DNA of 64,000 nt from Clostridia bacterium (GTDB lineage Bacteria; Bacillota; Clostridia; Oscillospirales; CAG-272). Positions 34,510 through 43,524 of the stretch are shown piece after piece. Position numbers and translations under genes: made by a program. The notes beneath the pieces are model-generated. The model searched no databases, had not been told where the DNA came from, and saw only the letters and a list, made by a program, of their open reading frames with translations. The stretch lies in NCBI GenBank assembly GCA_017462385.1, contig JAFTRE010000004.1, forward strand, positions 1-64,000, given 5' to 3'. Position 1 is the stretch's first letter. Each line of letters starts with the position of its first letter.

Positions 34510-34565
34510 CCAAAGACGATATAAAAGTTATGTAATACAAAAGAGCCGCCAACGCGGCTCTTTTG
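34509..34565 (+). repeat. 57-bp direct repeat, right copy
   Basis: Exact copy of 33080-33136. Here the terminator hairpin extends beyond the repeat on its right side (AATAC... paired with ...GTATT, 34535-34570), which suggests that this copy keeps the original downstream flank. Confidence 0.95.
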
Positions 34566-34570
34566 TATTA
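34535..34570. terminator. Bidirectional terminator at lysS
   Basis: Perfect 16-bp stem (34535-34550 with 34555-34570), loop CAAC, T-rich tail; shared by the ATPase gene and convergent lysS. Confidence 0.9.
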
Positions 34571-34582
34571 TTTTAATTTGAA

Positions 34583-36124
34583 TTATTCCCGTGTTTCGCT
34601 TTCGGCGGTATCCTCGGCATCGGGACGCTGTACAACCGTCTTCATGGTTGGGAACAGCAGCACGTCGCGGATAGCAGCGGAGTCGGTAAACAGCATGCAC
34701 ATACGGTCTATACCGTATCCGATACCGCCTGTGGGCGGCATACCGATCTCGAGCGCGTGGAGGAAGTCCTCGTCGGTGTGATTTGCCTCCTCGTTGCCCT
34801 GCGCAAACTGCTCCTCCTGCGCGGCGAAGCGCGCGCGCTGGTCGATGGGGTCGTTAAGCTCGGAATATGCATTGCACATTTCCCAGCCGTTCATAAACAT
34901 CTCAAAGCGCTCAACATATTCGGGATCGTCCGGCTTTCTCTTGGTCAGCGGCGAGATCTCGACTGGGTGGTCCATAACGAAAGTAGGCTGGATCAAATGC
35001 TCCTCAACAAAAGCTTCAAAGAACAGGTTGAGAATGTCTCCCTTTGTATGTCTGTCCTCAAACTCGACGTGATGCTCACGCGCCACTGCGCGCGCCTCGT
35101 CCAGCGTCTTTATCTGCTTAAAGTCAACGCCCGAATATTTCTTGACGGCGTCAACCATGGTGATGCGCTCAAACGGCTTGCCCAGGTCCATCTGGACGCC
35201 GTTGTAGACGATGGTGGTAGTGCCCAAAACCTCTTGCGCCACATGGCGATACATATTCTCGGTCAGATCCATCATACCGTGGTAATCCGTGTACGCCTGA
35301 TAAAGCTCCATGAGCGTAAACTCGGGGTTGTGACGGGTGTCAAGTCCCTCGTTTCTGAAAACGCGGCCGATCTCATAAACTCTCTCAAGTCCGCCGACGA
35401 TAAGGCGCTTGAGATACAGCTCCAGTGAGATGCGCAGCTTGAAGTCCTCGTCAAGTGCATTGAAGTGCGTTTCAAAGGGACGCGCGGCGGCGCCGCCCGC
35501 ATTGGAGACCAGCATGGGCGTCTCGACCTCGATAAAGCCCTGTGTGTCAAGATAACGGCGGATAGAGCTGATTATCTTGGAGCGCTTGATAAAGGTATCC
35601 TTGCTCTCGGCGTTGGTTATAAGGTCAACATAGCGCTGACGGTAACGCTGATCTACGTTTGTAAGTCCGTGAAACTTCTCGGGAAGCGGACACAGGCTCT
35701 TGGAAAGCAACTCGAATTCATTGGCGCGAATGGATATTTCGCCCGTCTTTGTCTTGAATACAACACCCTTGACGCCAACGATATCGCCCACGTCGTACTT
35801 TTTAAACTCGGCATATTCCTCCTCACCGATCATATCGCGGGCAACATACACCTGAATGGTACCCTTGAGATCCTGAATGTGGCAGAAAGATGCCTTGCCC
35901 ATGATTCGGCGGGACATCATGCGGCCCGCAACGGATACTACGACCTCCACGGGCTCCTCTCCCTCGGCGGGCTCAACATAGCTGTTTTTGACGTCGACGG
36001 AATGCGCCGTAACGTCATACTTTGTCTTGACAAAAGGATCACGTCCCTCGGCAACCAGCCGCTCCAGCTTCTGACGGCGGATCAGCTCCTGCTCGGAAAG
36101 CGAAATGTTTTGAACGTCTCCCAT
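34583..36124 (-). CDS. lysS: Lysyl-tRNA synthetase (class II)
   Basis: Charges tRNA-Lys. 513 residues: N-terminal OB-fold anticodon-binding domain (VSVAGRMMSRRIMGKASFCHIQD), then class II catalytic motifs 2 (VYEIGRVFRNEGLDTRHNPEFT) and 3 (GGIGYGIDRMCMLFTD). Length is standard. GGAGATAAAT upstream of the ATG. Single gene from its own promoter, convergent with the inserted ATPase gene. Confidence 0.96.
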   Translation of the reverse strand: MGDVQNISLSEQELIRRQKLERLVAEGRDPFVKTKYDVTAHSVDVKNSYVEPAEGEEPVEVVVSVAGRMMSRRIMGKASFCHIQDLKGTIQVYVARDMIGEEEYAEFKKYDVGDIVGVKGVVFKTKTGEISIRANEFELLSKSLCPLPEKFHGLTNVDQRYRQRYVDLITNAESKDTFIKRSKIISSIRRYLDTQGFIEVETPMLVSNAGGAAARPFETHFNALDEDFKLRISLELYLKRLIVGGLERVYEIGRVFRNEGLDTRHNPEFTLMELYQAYTDYHGMMDLTENMYRHVAQEVLGTTTIVYNGVQMDLGKPFERITMVDAVKKYSGVDFKQIKTLDEARAVAREHHVEFEDRHTKGDILNLFFEAFVEEHLIQPTFVMDHPVEISPLTKRKPDDPEYVERFEMFMNGWEMCNAYSELNDPIDQRARFAAQEEQFAQGNEEANHTDEDFLHALEIGMPPTGGIGYGIDRMCMLFTDSAAIRDVLLFPTMKTVVQRPDAEDTAESETRE

Positions 36125-36168
36125 TATTTATCTCCTTATTGCATTGATATCAGTGAATATATATAGAA

Positions 36169-36197
36169 ATTATAGCATATCGGGAGATTGATGTCAA
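36169..36197 (-). promoter_or_regulatory. Promoter of lysS
   Basis: Minus strand TTGACA (36197-36192), 17-base spacer, TATAAT (36174-36169). Confidence 0.85.
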
Positions 36198-36225
36198 TAG
36201 TTAATTTACTTTGTTGCCTACGCGC

Positions 36226-37404
36226 TTACACTCTTGCGAGCACCTTATCTCGAAACGTCACAAATTTAGGCAGTGGGTCGCCGATGAGCGGCTTGAGGTA
36301 GGCGACGAATTCGGCGGTCGGGTAATTACCGCGCTCATTTATAAATTCAGCGGGCAGTGTGCGCGCGTACAACATAACTTTGCGCAGGTCAACAAGCCCT
36401 GTTTTTATTTGGTACGGTCTGTCCGACACGCGCTCGAACGTCACCATTTTGCCGCTCTCACCCGCCATGACCGCCCGCACCGCCTCGCGCCCCGCGAGTA
36501 TCGCCTCTTCCCTGTCGACTCCCGACTGCCATGCGATCGAGGCACGCCCCAGCAGTCCGGGCTTCTCGCCTCTCGCCTTATAGCCCAGCTTGTCCGCGAC
36601 CAGCTTTGAGAGATATCCCGCAATATTTCCGTAAGAAACCGAGCGTCCCGTGACCCGCACGGGCTTGACCAGCGGCTCGCCGTCCATGCCGCGAAGCCCC
36701 TCGCTGACAACGACAACGCCCGCTCTTTTGGCATCGATCAGCCTTGCCACATCCTCAAGAAACACATCCTCCGAAAAGGGGCGCTCCGGAACGTAGATAA
36801 GGTCGGCGCCCGCATTTCCGTTGATGGAGGCAAGCGCCGCCGACGCCGCCAGCCAGCCTGCATCGCGTCCGCTGACCTCAATAATGACAATGTGACGCGG
36901 CATACTGACTACGTCTGCCGCCACCTCCGCTACGCTCGCCGCGACATAGCGCGCCGCACTGCCATAGCCGGGCGTGTGGTCGGTGACCATCAGGTCATTA
37001 TCCATGGTCTTGGGCAGCCCTATGACATTAATACCGCGCTTGCGGCACACCGCATACAGCTTGCCGCAGGCATCCATGGTGCCGTTGCCGCCGTTCATGA
37101 CTATATACTTTATGGAATATTTTTCGGCGAGAGCTGCGAGGCGCTCATAGTCCTCGCCGTCAAGTGCGTCGCGGGACGTGCCGATGGCACTGCCGGGGCT
37201 GGAGCACAGCCGCGCGAGCTCGTCCTCGCTCACGTCGCGCAGGTCGGCAAGCTGTTCACGAAGAAAGCCGCCCGTGCCGCCAATGGCGGCGTAAAGATGT
37301 TCAAGCTCGCAGTAATGCCCCGCCTCGCTGATAACTCCCCACAGCGAACAGTTGATAACGGCTGTCGGCCCGCCGCCGTGCATAAAAAGTATATTTGATT
37401 TCAT
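36226..37404 (-). CDS. Phosphofructokinase-family protein, PPi-type signature
   Basis: 392 residues of the PFK superfamily. Substrate loops: HGGGPTAVINCSLWG, MNGGNGTMDACGKL, PKTMDNDLMVTDHTPG, EVSGRDAGWLAAS. PKTMDND carries the Lys that marks pyrophosphate-dependent enzymes, while the GGNGT position (Gly in ATP, Asp in PPi enzymes) is Asn. It is therefore most likely a diphosphate-fructose-6-phosphate phosphotransferase or a divergent sugar-phosphate kinase (for example for sedoheptulose-7-phosphate). CGGAGAT upstream. Single gene. Confidence 0.85.
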   Translation of the reverse strand: MKSNILFMHGGGPTAVINCSLWGVISEAGHYCELEHLYAAIGGTGGFLREQLADLRDVSEDELARLCSSPGSAIGTSRDALDGEDYERLAALAEKYSIKYIVMNGGNGTMDACGKLYAVCRKRGINVIGLPKTMDNDLMVTDHTPGYGSAARYVAASVAEVAADVVSMPRHIVIIEVSGRDAGWLAASAALASINGNAGADLIYVPERPFSEDVFLEDVARLIDAKRAGVVVVSEGLRGMDGEPLVKPVRVTGRSVSYGNIAGYLSKLVADKLGYKARGEKPGLLGRASIAWQSGVDREEAILAGREAVRAVMAGESGKMVTFERVSDRPYQIKTGLVDLRKVMLYARTLPAEFINERGNYPTAEFVAYLKPLIGDPLPKFVTFRDKVLARV

Positions 37405-37669
37405 ACTGATCTCCGTATTGATTTTAGTTTAATAATAATTTGGTGCAAAAGGGCAGTTTTTATTCCAAACAATTTTATATGAACGACAAATTGCGCAAAA
37501 ATCGTGTTTTTTATGCCCAAAAGCCGCGGTTTTGAGCTCGCGCAACTGCCGGTTGCTATTTTTTCAACTTAGATTGGTAGACTTTACATCGAAAAAGTGA
37601 TAAAATATGTGTGTAATCGGACGTTGTGCCGAATTCACCCACACAAGAATTGATTTTTGGGAGGAACAT

Positions 37670-38251
37670 ATGGGACTCGGAGAAAACGTATACAAACACC
37701 GTTCGGCTAAAAACTGGTCTCAAACCGAGCTGGCAGAAGCATTGGAGGTCTCCCGCCAATCCGTTTCCAAATGGGAAAACAACACTGCCGTCCCCGACCT
37801 TGACAAGCTGATAAAAATGTGCAGTCTTTTTGACATATCACTTGATGAATTGGTTTTTGGGGTCGCCCCGCAGCAGCAAACCGTCCAACCCGCGCAGACA
37901 CGGGCAACTTTGCCTCCGATCCGCGTCATAGCGGGCTTGATAATGATCATATTCGGCATGGTATTCTTTCTGCTGTCAATATTTTGGGGCGACCATCTTT
38001 ATTTCGGCGAAGCCTTTGGCGAGCTTTTATCCGCAGTCATCGTGTTGCTCGGCCTTGCACTTATAACAACGTATGACTTCAAAATTTTAGCGGTATGCGC
38101 GGTCATTTATTTTATATATTCCGTGATATGCTTCGGAATACTTGACATCTCAAGCGTGACAAACTATCTGTTTACCTCTATTGCCGGTATGATAATTCTT
38201 GTTTGGTTTATTGTGTGCGGCTTGCACGCAACCGAGCCAACAGCCGAATGA
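37670..38251 (+). CDS. XRE-type regulator with membrane domain
   Basis: 193 residues from the ATG at 37670 (GGGAGGAAC upstream). N-terminal helix-turn-helix (1-65): WSQTELAEALEVSRQSVSKWENNTAVPDLDKLIKM. Residues ~85-185 hold about four hydrophobic segments, so it is a membrane-bound DNA-binding protein, a type common in Clostridia. The signal it senses is unknown. It lies 35 bases before mgtC and may share its transcript. Confidence 0.85.
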   Translation: MGLGENVYKHRSAKNWSQTELAEALEVSRQSVSKWENNTAVPDLDKLIKMCSLFDISLDELVFGVAPQQQTVQPAQTRATLPPIRVIAGLIMIIFGMVFFLLSIFWGDHLYFGEAFGELLSAVIVLLGLALITTYDFKILAVCAVIYFIYSVICFGILDISSVTNYLFTSIAGMIILVWFIVCGLHATEPTAE

Positions 38252-38286
38252 GCTTAGCTCAAAATTCATAAAGAAAGGAGCGCTCG

Positions 38287-38967
38287 ATGAATAACATTCT
38301 TCAGACCTTAACCGAAATAAATGCATGGTCGGCGGTATTTCGTGTGTTCTTGGCGGTGCTTCTCGGCGGCTTTGTTGGACTTGAAAGAGGTCATCACGGT
38401 CGCGCGGCGGGACTGCGCACGCACATTTTAGTGTGCCTCGGGGCGGCGGTATGCACTATGGTCGGTCTTTATACCGGATCCGTACTGCACTTTAACAATG
38501 ACCCTCTAAGAATAGGAGCTCAGGTGGTGTCGGGAATAGGCTTTCTTGGCGTAGGTACAATTATGGTACGGAACAGCGAGCGCGTTACGGGACTTACCAC
38601 AGCCGCAGGGCTTTGGGCTACGGCATGTCTGGGACTTGCCATAGGGATCGGCTTTTACACAGTTGCTATTGCAACCTTTGCGGCGATAATGATAACCATG
38701 TCCGTGTTCATACGCCTGGAACTCTCCACAAAAAGCAAGCCGACCTGCTGTTGTTACATAGAGATAAACGACGTTTCAAAGGTGAACGGTTTTTACGATG
38801 AAATAAAAGCCCTAATCTCCCGCGCCGATATAATTCCCGCCAAAAGCGGCATGCCCGCCCATGTTGGGCTTGAGGTCAAGGCACTTTCGCTTGACCAATA
38901 CGAGCAACTGATGCAAAAAACGCAGGAAAATGACGATATCGTCATCACATTGCCTATACAAAAATAA
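38287..38967 (+). CDS. MgtC/SapB-family membrane protein
   Basis: 226 residues. N-terminal ~130 residues with four to five hydrophobic helices containing the family's GGFVGLERGHHGRAAGLRTH and VVSGIGFLGVGTI; C-terminal ~80-residue cytosolic ACT-like domain. In pathogens MgtC inhibits the F-type ATP synthase and supports Mg limitation; here its role is not known. AAAGGAG RBS. Confidence 0.9.
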   Translation: MNNILQTLTEINAWSAVFRVFLAVLLGGFVGLERGHHGRAAGLRTHILVCLGAAVCTMVGLYTGSVLHFNNDPLRIGAQVVSGIGFLGVGTIMVRNSERVTGLTTAAGLWATACLGLAIGIGFYTVAIATFAAIMITMSVFIRLELSTKSKPTCCCYIEINDVSKVNGFYDEIKALISRADIIPAKSGMPAHVGLEVKALSLDQYEQLMQKTQENDDIVITLPIQK

Positions 38968-38995
38968 AAAATGTCCGTTTTGACGGACATTTTTT
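38966..38995. terminator. Bidirectional terminator
   Basis: AAAAATGTCCGT-TTTG-ACGGACATTTTT between convergent mgtC and cinA. Confidence 0.88.
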
Positions 38996-39008
38996 ATTGA
39001 TATATTTG

Positions 39009-40274
39009 TTACTTAATATTAAATATTTGCGCAATAGCCTCGTTGGCAGCGAGTGTGCGCAAATACGAGCGCTCGCGCATGGAGGACAGGCGCAACAGGC
39101 GCGTTTTCTCGCCCTCGGTGGTGCTTATGGCGATCCAAACAGTCCCGACCGGCTTTTCGGGCGTGCCGCCGCCGGGGCCCGCAATGCCCGTCGTCGAAAT
39201 TCCGACATCTGTTCCCAATCTTTCGCGCACACCGCGCGCCATCTGTGCGGCGACCGGTTCGGACACTGCGCCGTATTTTGCCAGCGTGTCCGGGTCGACA
39301 CCGAGCAGCTTTATCTTGGACTCGTTTGAATAAGTCACACAGCCACCCATGAACACGTCAGAGCAGCCCGCGATATCGGTAAGCCGTTTGGCAACAAGCC
39401 CGCCCGTACACGACTCGGCGCACCCAACTGTCATCCCCCGCTCGCGCAGACGCCGCACGGCGGTGTCCTCTATTGATGGCGAATCAATATCATAAATGTA
39501 CGGCGCAACGGCAGTCTGCTTTATTTTTGCTATCATTTCATCGCACAACCCGCGCGCCTTCGACTCGTTTTCGGCTCGCGCCGTGACGCGCAGACGCACC
39601 TCCCCATGTCCACAATAGGGTGCTATTGTAGGATTTTTTGAGCTTTGCATAAGCTCGCGGAGTATCTCCTCGACCGCTGACTCGCCCATGCCCAGAATAT
39701 TTATATTGCTTGACACCATGATCTCTCCCGTCTTGGCGGCAAGATACGGCATGACACGCTCGTTGAAAATGGGCTCCAGCTCGCGAGGAGGCCCCGGTAG
39801 CATAATGACTATTCGCTCGCCCTCGACACCGTCAATATTGCCCTCGATGGCAAGCGCGGGTGCGGTTCCGTAATCGTTTTCAAAAATAACCGCTCCCTCG
39901 GGCATCATGGCCTGCTTGACATTGTTTTGCGTCATTTCTGTGCCGCGAGCGGCAAAATAGCGCGTAATTTTTTCCAGCGACGGCTCGTCAAGGTACATTT
40001 TTCTGCAAAAAGCTGCGGCGACCGTTTCTTTGGTCAGGTCGTCAAATGTAGGACCCAATCCCCCGCTCATTATGACCAGCGGAGCACGGCGCAGTGCCGA
40101 ATGCAACGCATCAACAAGATCGGCCGAGTCATCGCCCACGGTATGCTGACGGCTGACCGAGATACCGAGAGATGCGAGACGGCGGCAAAGAAATGCCGCG
40201 TCGGTATTGACGATGTCGCCCAGCAACAGTTCATAGCCGACGCTGAGTATTTCGGCTGTTTTTATATTATCCAT
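39009..40274 (-). CDS. cinA: CinA: nicotinamide-nucleotide amidohydrolase/MoCF-domain protein
   Basis: 421 residues. N-terminal molybdopterin-binding-like COG1058 domain (SVGYELLLGDIVNTDAAFL, MSGGLGPTFDDLTKE) with ADP-ribose/NMN-related pyrophosphatase activity in homologues, and C-terminal PncC-type NMN deamidase domain (VGCAESCTGGLVAKRLTD, GIAGPGGGTPEKPVGTVW). Complete two-domain architecture. AAGGAGA upstream of the ATG. Own promoter, single gene. Confidence 0.95.
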   Translation of the reverse strand: MDNIKTAEILSVGYELLLGDIVNTDAAFLCRRLASLGISVSRQHTVGDDSADLVDALHSALRRAPLVIMSGGLGPTFDDLTKETVAAAFCRKMYLDEPSLEKITRYFAARGTEMTQNNVKQAMMPEGAVIFENDYGTAPALAIEGNIDGVEGERIVIMLPGPPRELEPIFNERVMPYLAAKTGEIMVSSNINILGMGESAVEEILRELMQSSKNPTIAPYCGHGEVRLRVTARAENESKARGLCDEMIAKIKQTAVAPYIYDIDSPSIEDTAVRRLRERGMTVGCAESCTGGLVAKRLTDIAGCSDVFMGGCVTYSNESKIKLLGVDPDTLAKYGAVSEPVAAQMARGVRERLGTDVGISTTGIAGPGGGTPEKPVGTVWIAISTTEGEKTRLLRLSSMRERSYLRTLAANEAIAQIFNIK

Positions 40275-40302
40275 ATCGGTCTCCTTGCTTATATTTGACT
40301 GT

Positions 40303-40331
40303 ATTATAGCAAAAAACGGCTGTTTTGTAAA
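40303..40331 (-). promoter_or_regulatory. Promoter of cinA
   Basis: Minus strand TTTACA (40331-40326), 17-base spacer, TATAAT (40308-40303). Confidence 0.75.
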
Positions 40332-40352
40332 GCGTATGCTAAAAAAATCCTC

Positions 40353-40381
40353 TTGAATATCTTCTTGCTCGGGTGTATAAT
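40353..40381 (+). promoter_or_regulatory. Promoter of the radical SAM/AraC genes
   Basis: TTGAAT (40353-40358), 17-base spacer, TATAAT (40376-40381). Confidence 0.75.
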
Positions 40382-40409
40382 ATTATAAACAAGATTCAGG
40401 AGGCTGCCT

Positions 40410-41303
40410 ATGGGATGTACTCAATGTCCCCGCCGCTGCGGGGCTGACCGCGCTCGCGGCGAGCGCGGCATATGCGGTGCGGCAGACAAGCTTATCGTCG
40501 CGCGCGCCGCTCCTCACATGTGGGAAGAGCCTCCCATCAGTGGGGTGCGAGGCTCGGGAGCTATATTTTTTTCGGGCTGTCCGCTGGGCTGTGTTTTTTG
40601 CCAAAACCGCGTCCTCAGCCGTGACGGCTACGGAGTCGAGATCAGCGAGGAGCGCCTCGGCGAGATAATGCTTGAACTGAAAGAGGAGGGCGTGCACAAC
40701 ATAAACCTGGTCACCCCCACGCATTACTCAGATATTATCGCCCGCGTGTTGCGCCGCGTCAAGCCTGTGCTGGGCATTCCCGTCGTCTACAACTGCGGCG
40801 GCTTTGAGAGCGTAGACTCACTGCGCGCTCTGGAGGGACTTGTCGACATTTATCTGCCCGATTTCAAATACGCCTCACCCGAGCTCGCTGCAAAATATTC
40901 CGCCGCGCCGAGCTATCCGTCGGTTGCCGCCGCCGCTTTGCGCGAGATGCATCGCCAATGTAAAAAGGCAATATTTGACGATAACGGCATCATGACGCGC
41001 GGAGTTATCGTCCGCCATTTAGTGCTACCCGGTTGTCGGCACGACTCGATCGAGGTGCTGAACAAAATCGCCGCAACCGTCCCCGTACACGACATAAAAA
41101 TCAGCCTGATGCGCCAGTTTACCCCCGATTTTGTCGATAAAAATACATATCCTTCTCTTGCGCGCCGGCTGACAACATTTGAATATCAAAGCGTGGTCGA
41201 CCATGCGGCGCGGCTGGGCTTTGACGGCTACATTCAGGACGCCGAGTCCGCGTCCGCCGCCTACACACCCGATTTTGACCTTTCGGGCGTCCGAAAAGCA
41301 TAA
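40410..41303 (+). CDS. Radical SAM protein, PflX/COG1313-like
   Basis: 297 residues. An N-terminal CTQCPRRCGADR motif precedes the SAM-cluster motif CPLGCVFCQN (~residues 55-64), a pattern of pyruvate-formate-lyase-activase-like PflX proteins. NCGGFES and LPDFKYAS follow as in that family. The target is unknown; no glycyl radical enzyme gene is adjacent. AGGAGG RBS. 15 bases before the AraC regulator gene. Confidence 0.88.
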   Translation: MGCTQCPRRCGADRARGERGICGAADKLIVARAAPHMWEEPPISGVRGSGAIFFSGCPLGCVFCQNRVLSRDGYGVEISEERLGEIMLELKEEGVHNINLVTPTHYSDIIARVLRRVKPVLGIPVVYNCGGFESVDSLRALEGLVDIYLPDFKYASPELAAKYSAAPSYPSVAAAALREMHRQCKKAIFDDNGIMTRGVIVRHLVLPGCRHDSIEVLNKIAATVPVHDIKISLMRQFTPDFVDKNTYPSLARRLTTFEYQSVVDHAARLGFDGYIQDAESASAAYTPDFDLSGVRKA

Positions 41304-41318
41304 GAAAGGAGCTTTGCC

Positions 41319-42188
41319 ATGCTTGATTTTCGCGAAAAAATATCACACGGAAATGCCAAATTTCCCGTCGCCTCCTACCGCATCACGCCCGACCACCCGC
41401 GTTATCAAATGGCGTTTCATTGGCATCCCGAGCACGAGATACTTTATGTCGTGCGGGGCAAGCTGAGCCTTATGCTGGGGCAAAACGAATATGAAGCCCG
41501 CGCGGGAGATATGTTTTTCATCCAAGGCGGCACATTTCACTCGGGCGTCGCCTCGGAGCAATGTGAATATCATTGCTTTGTCTTTGATCTTGAGCGCTTG
41601 ATCCCTCGCGAGCACAAATGCAACGAGCTTATCGAACAGCTCAACACGCTTACAGTCTCAATAGACGAGCAGTTGGGCAAAGACCCCGAGGGTCTGTACG
41701 GAACATACTGTGCACTTGCCGACCGTTTGTTTTCCGATAAACGCGAGGGGCATGAATTCACCGTTACTGGACTGCTGCTGCAATTTGTCGGCACTTTAGT
41801 CGAGCAAGAACGCTTCGTCCGCCGTTCACAGCCGACCGAGCATACGCTCAAAATGCTGTCAAACATACGCAATGTTCTATATAAAATAGAAAATGAATAT
41901 GCACAGCCGTTGACGCTCGAGTCGCTCGCCGCCACAGCAAATCTTTCCCCCAACTATTTTTGTCGCTTTTTCAAGCGCATGACATCCCGCTCTCCCATCG
42001 AATATCTCATAGCTTACCGCGTGAATGTCGCCGAGCATCTTCTGCGCACCACCGACCGCACAATGACCGATATTGCCCTGGGTTGCGGCTTTACCGATGT
42101 TTCCCATTTTATAAAATATTTCCGCCGCGAAAAAGGCATTACCCCAAAGCAATTCCGCGTTTCACTCAACGACCGTCAAACTCAATAG
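41319..42188 (+). CDS. AraC-family transcriptional regulator
   Basis: 289 residues. N-terminal cupin sugar-sensing domain (FHWHPEHEILYVVRGKLSLMLGQNEYEARAGDMFFI...), C-terminal pair of helix-turn-helices (PLTLESLAATANLSPNYFCRFFKRM and TMTDIALGCGFTDVSHFIKYFRREKGITPKQFR). It lies directly upstream of, and in the same direction as, the GH172/fucI region and is its likely activator. AAAGGAG RBS. Confidence 0.93.
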   Translation: MLDFREKISHGNAKFPVASYRITPDHPRYQMAFHWHPEHEILYVVRGKLSLMLGQNEYEARAGDMFFIQGGTFHSGVASEQCEYHCFVFDLERLIPREHKCNELIEQLNTLTVSIDEQLGKDPEGLYGTYCALADRLFSDKREGHEFTVTGLLLQFVGTLVEQERFVRRSQPTEHTLKMLSNIRNVLYKIENEYAQPLTLESLAATANLSPNYFCRFFKRMTSRSPIEYLIAYRVNVAEHLLRTTDRTMTDIALGCGFTDVSHFIKYFRREKGITPKQFRVSLNDRQTQ

Positions 42189-42200
42189 AGCCTCAAGCAA

Positions 42201-42238
42201 AATCCCCAAACGCCGAATATCGGCGTTTGGGGATTTTT
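42201..42238 (+). terminator. Terminator of the AraC gene
   Basis: Perfect 15-bp stem (42201-42215 with 42221-42235), loop AATAT, T-run. The remaining gap to 42408 is A+T-rich with no clear -35/-10 pair, as expected for an activator-dependent promoter. Confidence 0.9.
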
Positions 42239-42408
42239 GGTAGCGCCGAAAGCTCAAAAAAGATAATATTTTCATATTATTCGTTTATATCGTACAAGAT
42301 TTTTTATTCAATATGTTATAAAATAAAGATGAAAGTGTATCCCGCTTTACAACACATATGAAAAAACGAAAAACAAATCCAAAATATTGAAGAAAGGATC
42401 GAAAAATA

Positions 42409-43503
42409 ATGATCTCAGGACTTCACAACTCACTTTCAAACCTGCACCGTCTGTCCGATGCAAAAACGCGCTCTGTCTCGCCCGAAAACTTCACGGGTGA
42501 AAAGGGCAAGGGCGGTATGGCAACAGAGGGCGCATCCTCCAATGATGCCCGAGACCTGGGTCAGGGCTGGAAGGTCAGCCCCAAAGTATGGGTGCAGCCC
42601 GGCGAAGAATTCACGCTCGCCGACATCGAAGGCCCGGGTGCTATCCAGCACATTTGGCTGACGCTGGGCAGACTCAAAGGTAAAGACGTCTGGCGCGACT
42701 TTATCTTCCGCATTTACTGGGAAGATCAGGAGTTCCCATCCGTCGAGGTTCCCGCAGGTGATTTCTTCGCCAACGGCTGGAACGAATACGCTCACGTCAA
42801 CTCGCTTGCCGTTTGCACAAACCCCGCGCGCGGCTTCAACTGCTATTGGACGATGCCTTTCCGCAAGCGCGCGCGTCTCACCATGGAAAACCGCAACCCC
42901 GAGCCGCTGATAGTTTACTATCAGATAGACTACGCGCTCTCCGACGTCGACGAGGATATCGCATATTTTTGCGCATCCTTCCGTCGCTCTAACCCCACCG
43001 TTGACGGTATTCACACCGTTATCGACGGCATCGAGGGCAAGGGTCACTACGTCGGCACGTATATGGCTTGGCAGGTCAACAGTAACAACTGGTGGGGCGA
43101 GGGTGAGCTCAAGTTCTTCATGGACGGCGATACCGAATTCCCCACTATCTGTGGCACCGGTACCGAGGACTACTTCTGCGGAGCTTACAACTTCGACGTA
43201 GCCGCTCATTACGTCGAATTCTCCACCGCCTATGCCGGAATGCCTCAGGTCATCCGCCCCGACGGACTTTATCGCGCAAATACACGTTTCGGTCTCTACC
43301 GTTGGCACATTACCGATCCCATCCGCTTCGAAAAGGATCTCCGCATCACCGTCCAGGATCTTGGCCTGAGAGGTATAAAGGGCATTGACAGACGTTTTCT
43401 CAAGGCGCAGAGCGACATTTCCTCCGTCGCATACTGGTATCAGACGCTCCCACACAAGCCCCTCGCTCCGCTCGGCGACCGAGACGAGCTTGAGGTGATA
43501 TAA
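42409..43503 (+). CDS. GH172 (DUF2961) glycoside hydrolase, paralogue 1
   Basis: 364 residues with no signal peptide, so probably cytosolic. DUF2961 marks: GPGAIQHIWLTLGRLKGKDVW, RIYWEDQEFPSVEVPAGDFF, NGWNEYAHVNSL, NCYWTMPFRKRARLTMENR, GTGTEDYFCGAYNF. Characterised GH172 enzymes act on alpha-D-arabinofuranosides or on alpha-D-fructofuranosides/difructose anhydrides and work as oligomers. First of three paralogues in a row, 21 and 13 bases apart, followed by a FucI-type isomerase. AAAGGA upstream of the ATG. Confidence 0.92.
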   Translation: MISGLHNSLSNLHRLSDAKTRSVSPENFTGEKGKGGMATEGASSNDARDLGQGWKVSPKVWVQPGEEFTLADIEGPGAIQHIWLTLGRLKGKDVWRDFIFRIYWEDQEFPSVEVPAGDFFANGWNEYAHVNSLAVCTNPARGFNCYWTMPFRKRARLTMENRNPEPLIVYYQIDYALSDVDEDIAYFCASFRRSNPTVDGIHTVIDGIEGKGHYVGTYMAWQVNSNNWWGEGELKFFMDGDTEFPTICGTGTEDYFCGAYNFDVAAHYVEFSTAYAGMPQVIRPDGLYRANTRFGLYRWHITDPIRFEKDLRITVQDLGLRGIKGIDRRFLKAQSDISSVAYWYQTLPHKPLAPLGDRDELEVI

Positions 43504-43524
43504 ACAACGGAAAGGAGTAATATT

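Noticed and set aside
33080..34565. 57-bp repeats as ends of an IS element
   Set aside because: No transposase and no terminal inverted repeats; the only gene is an AAA/DUF4143 ATPase.
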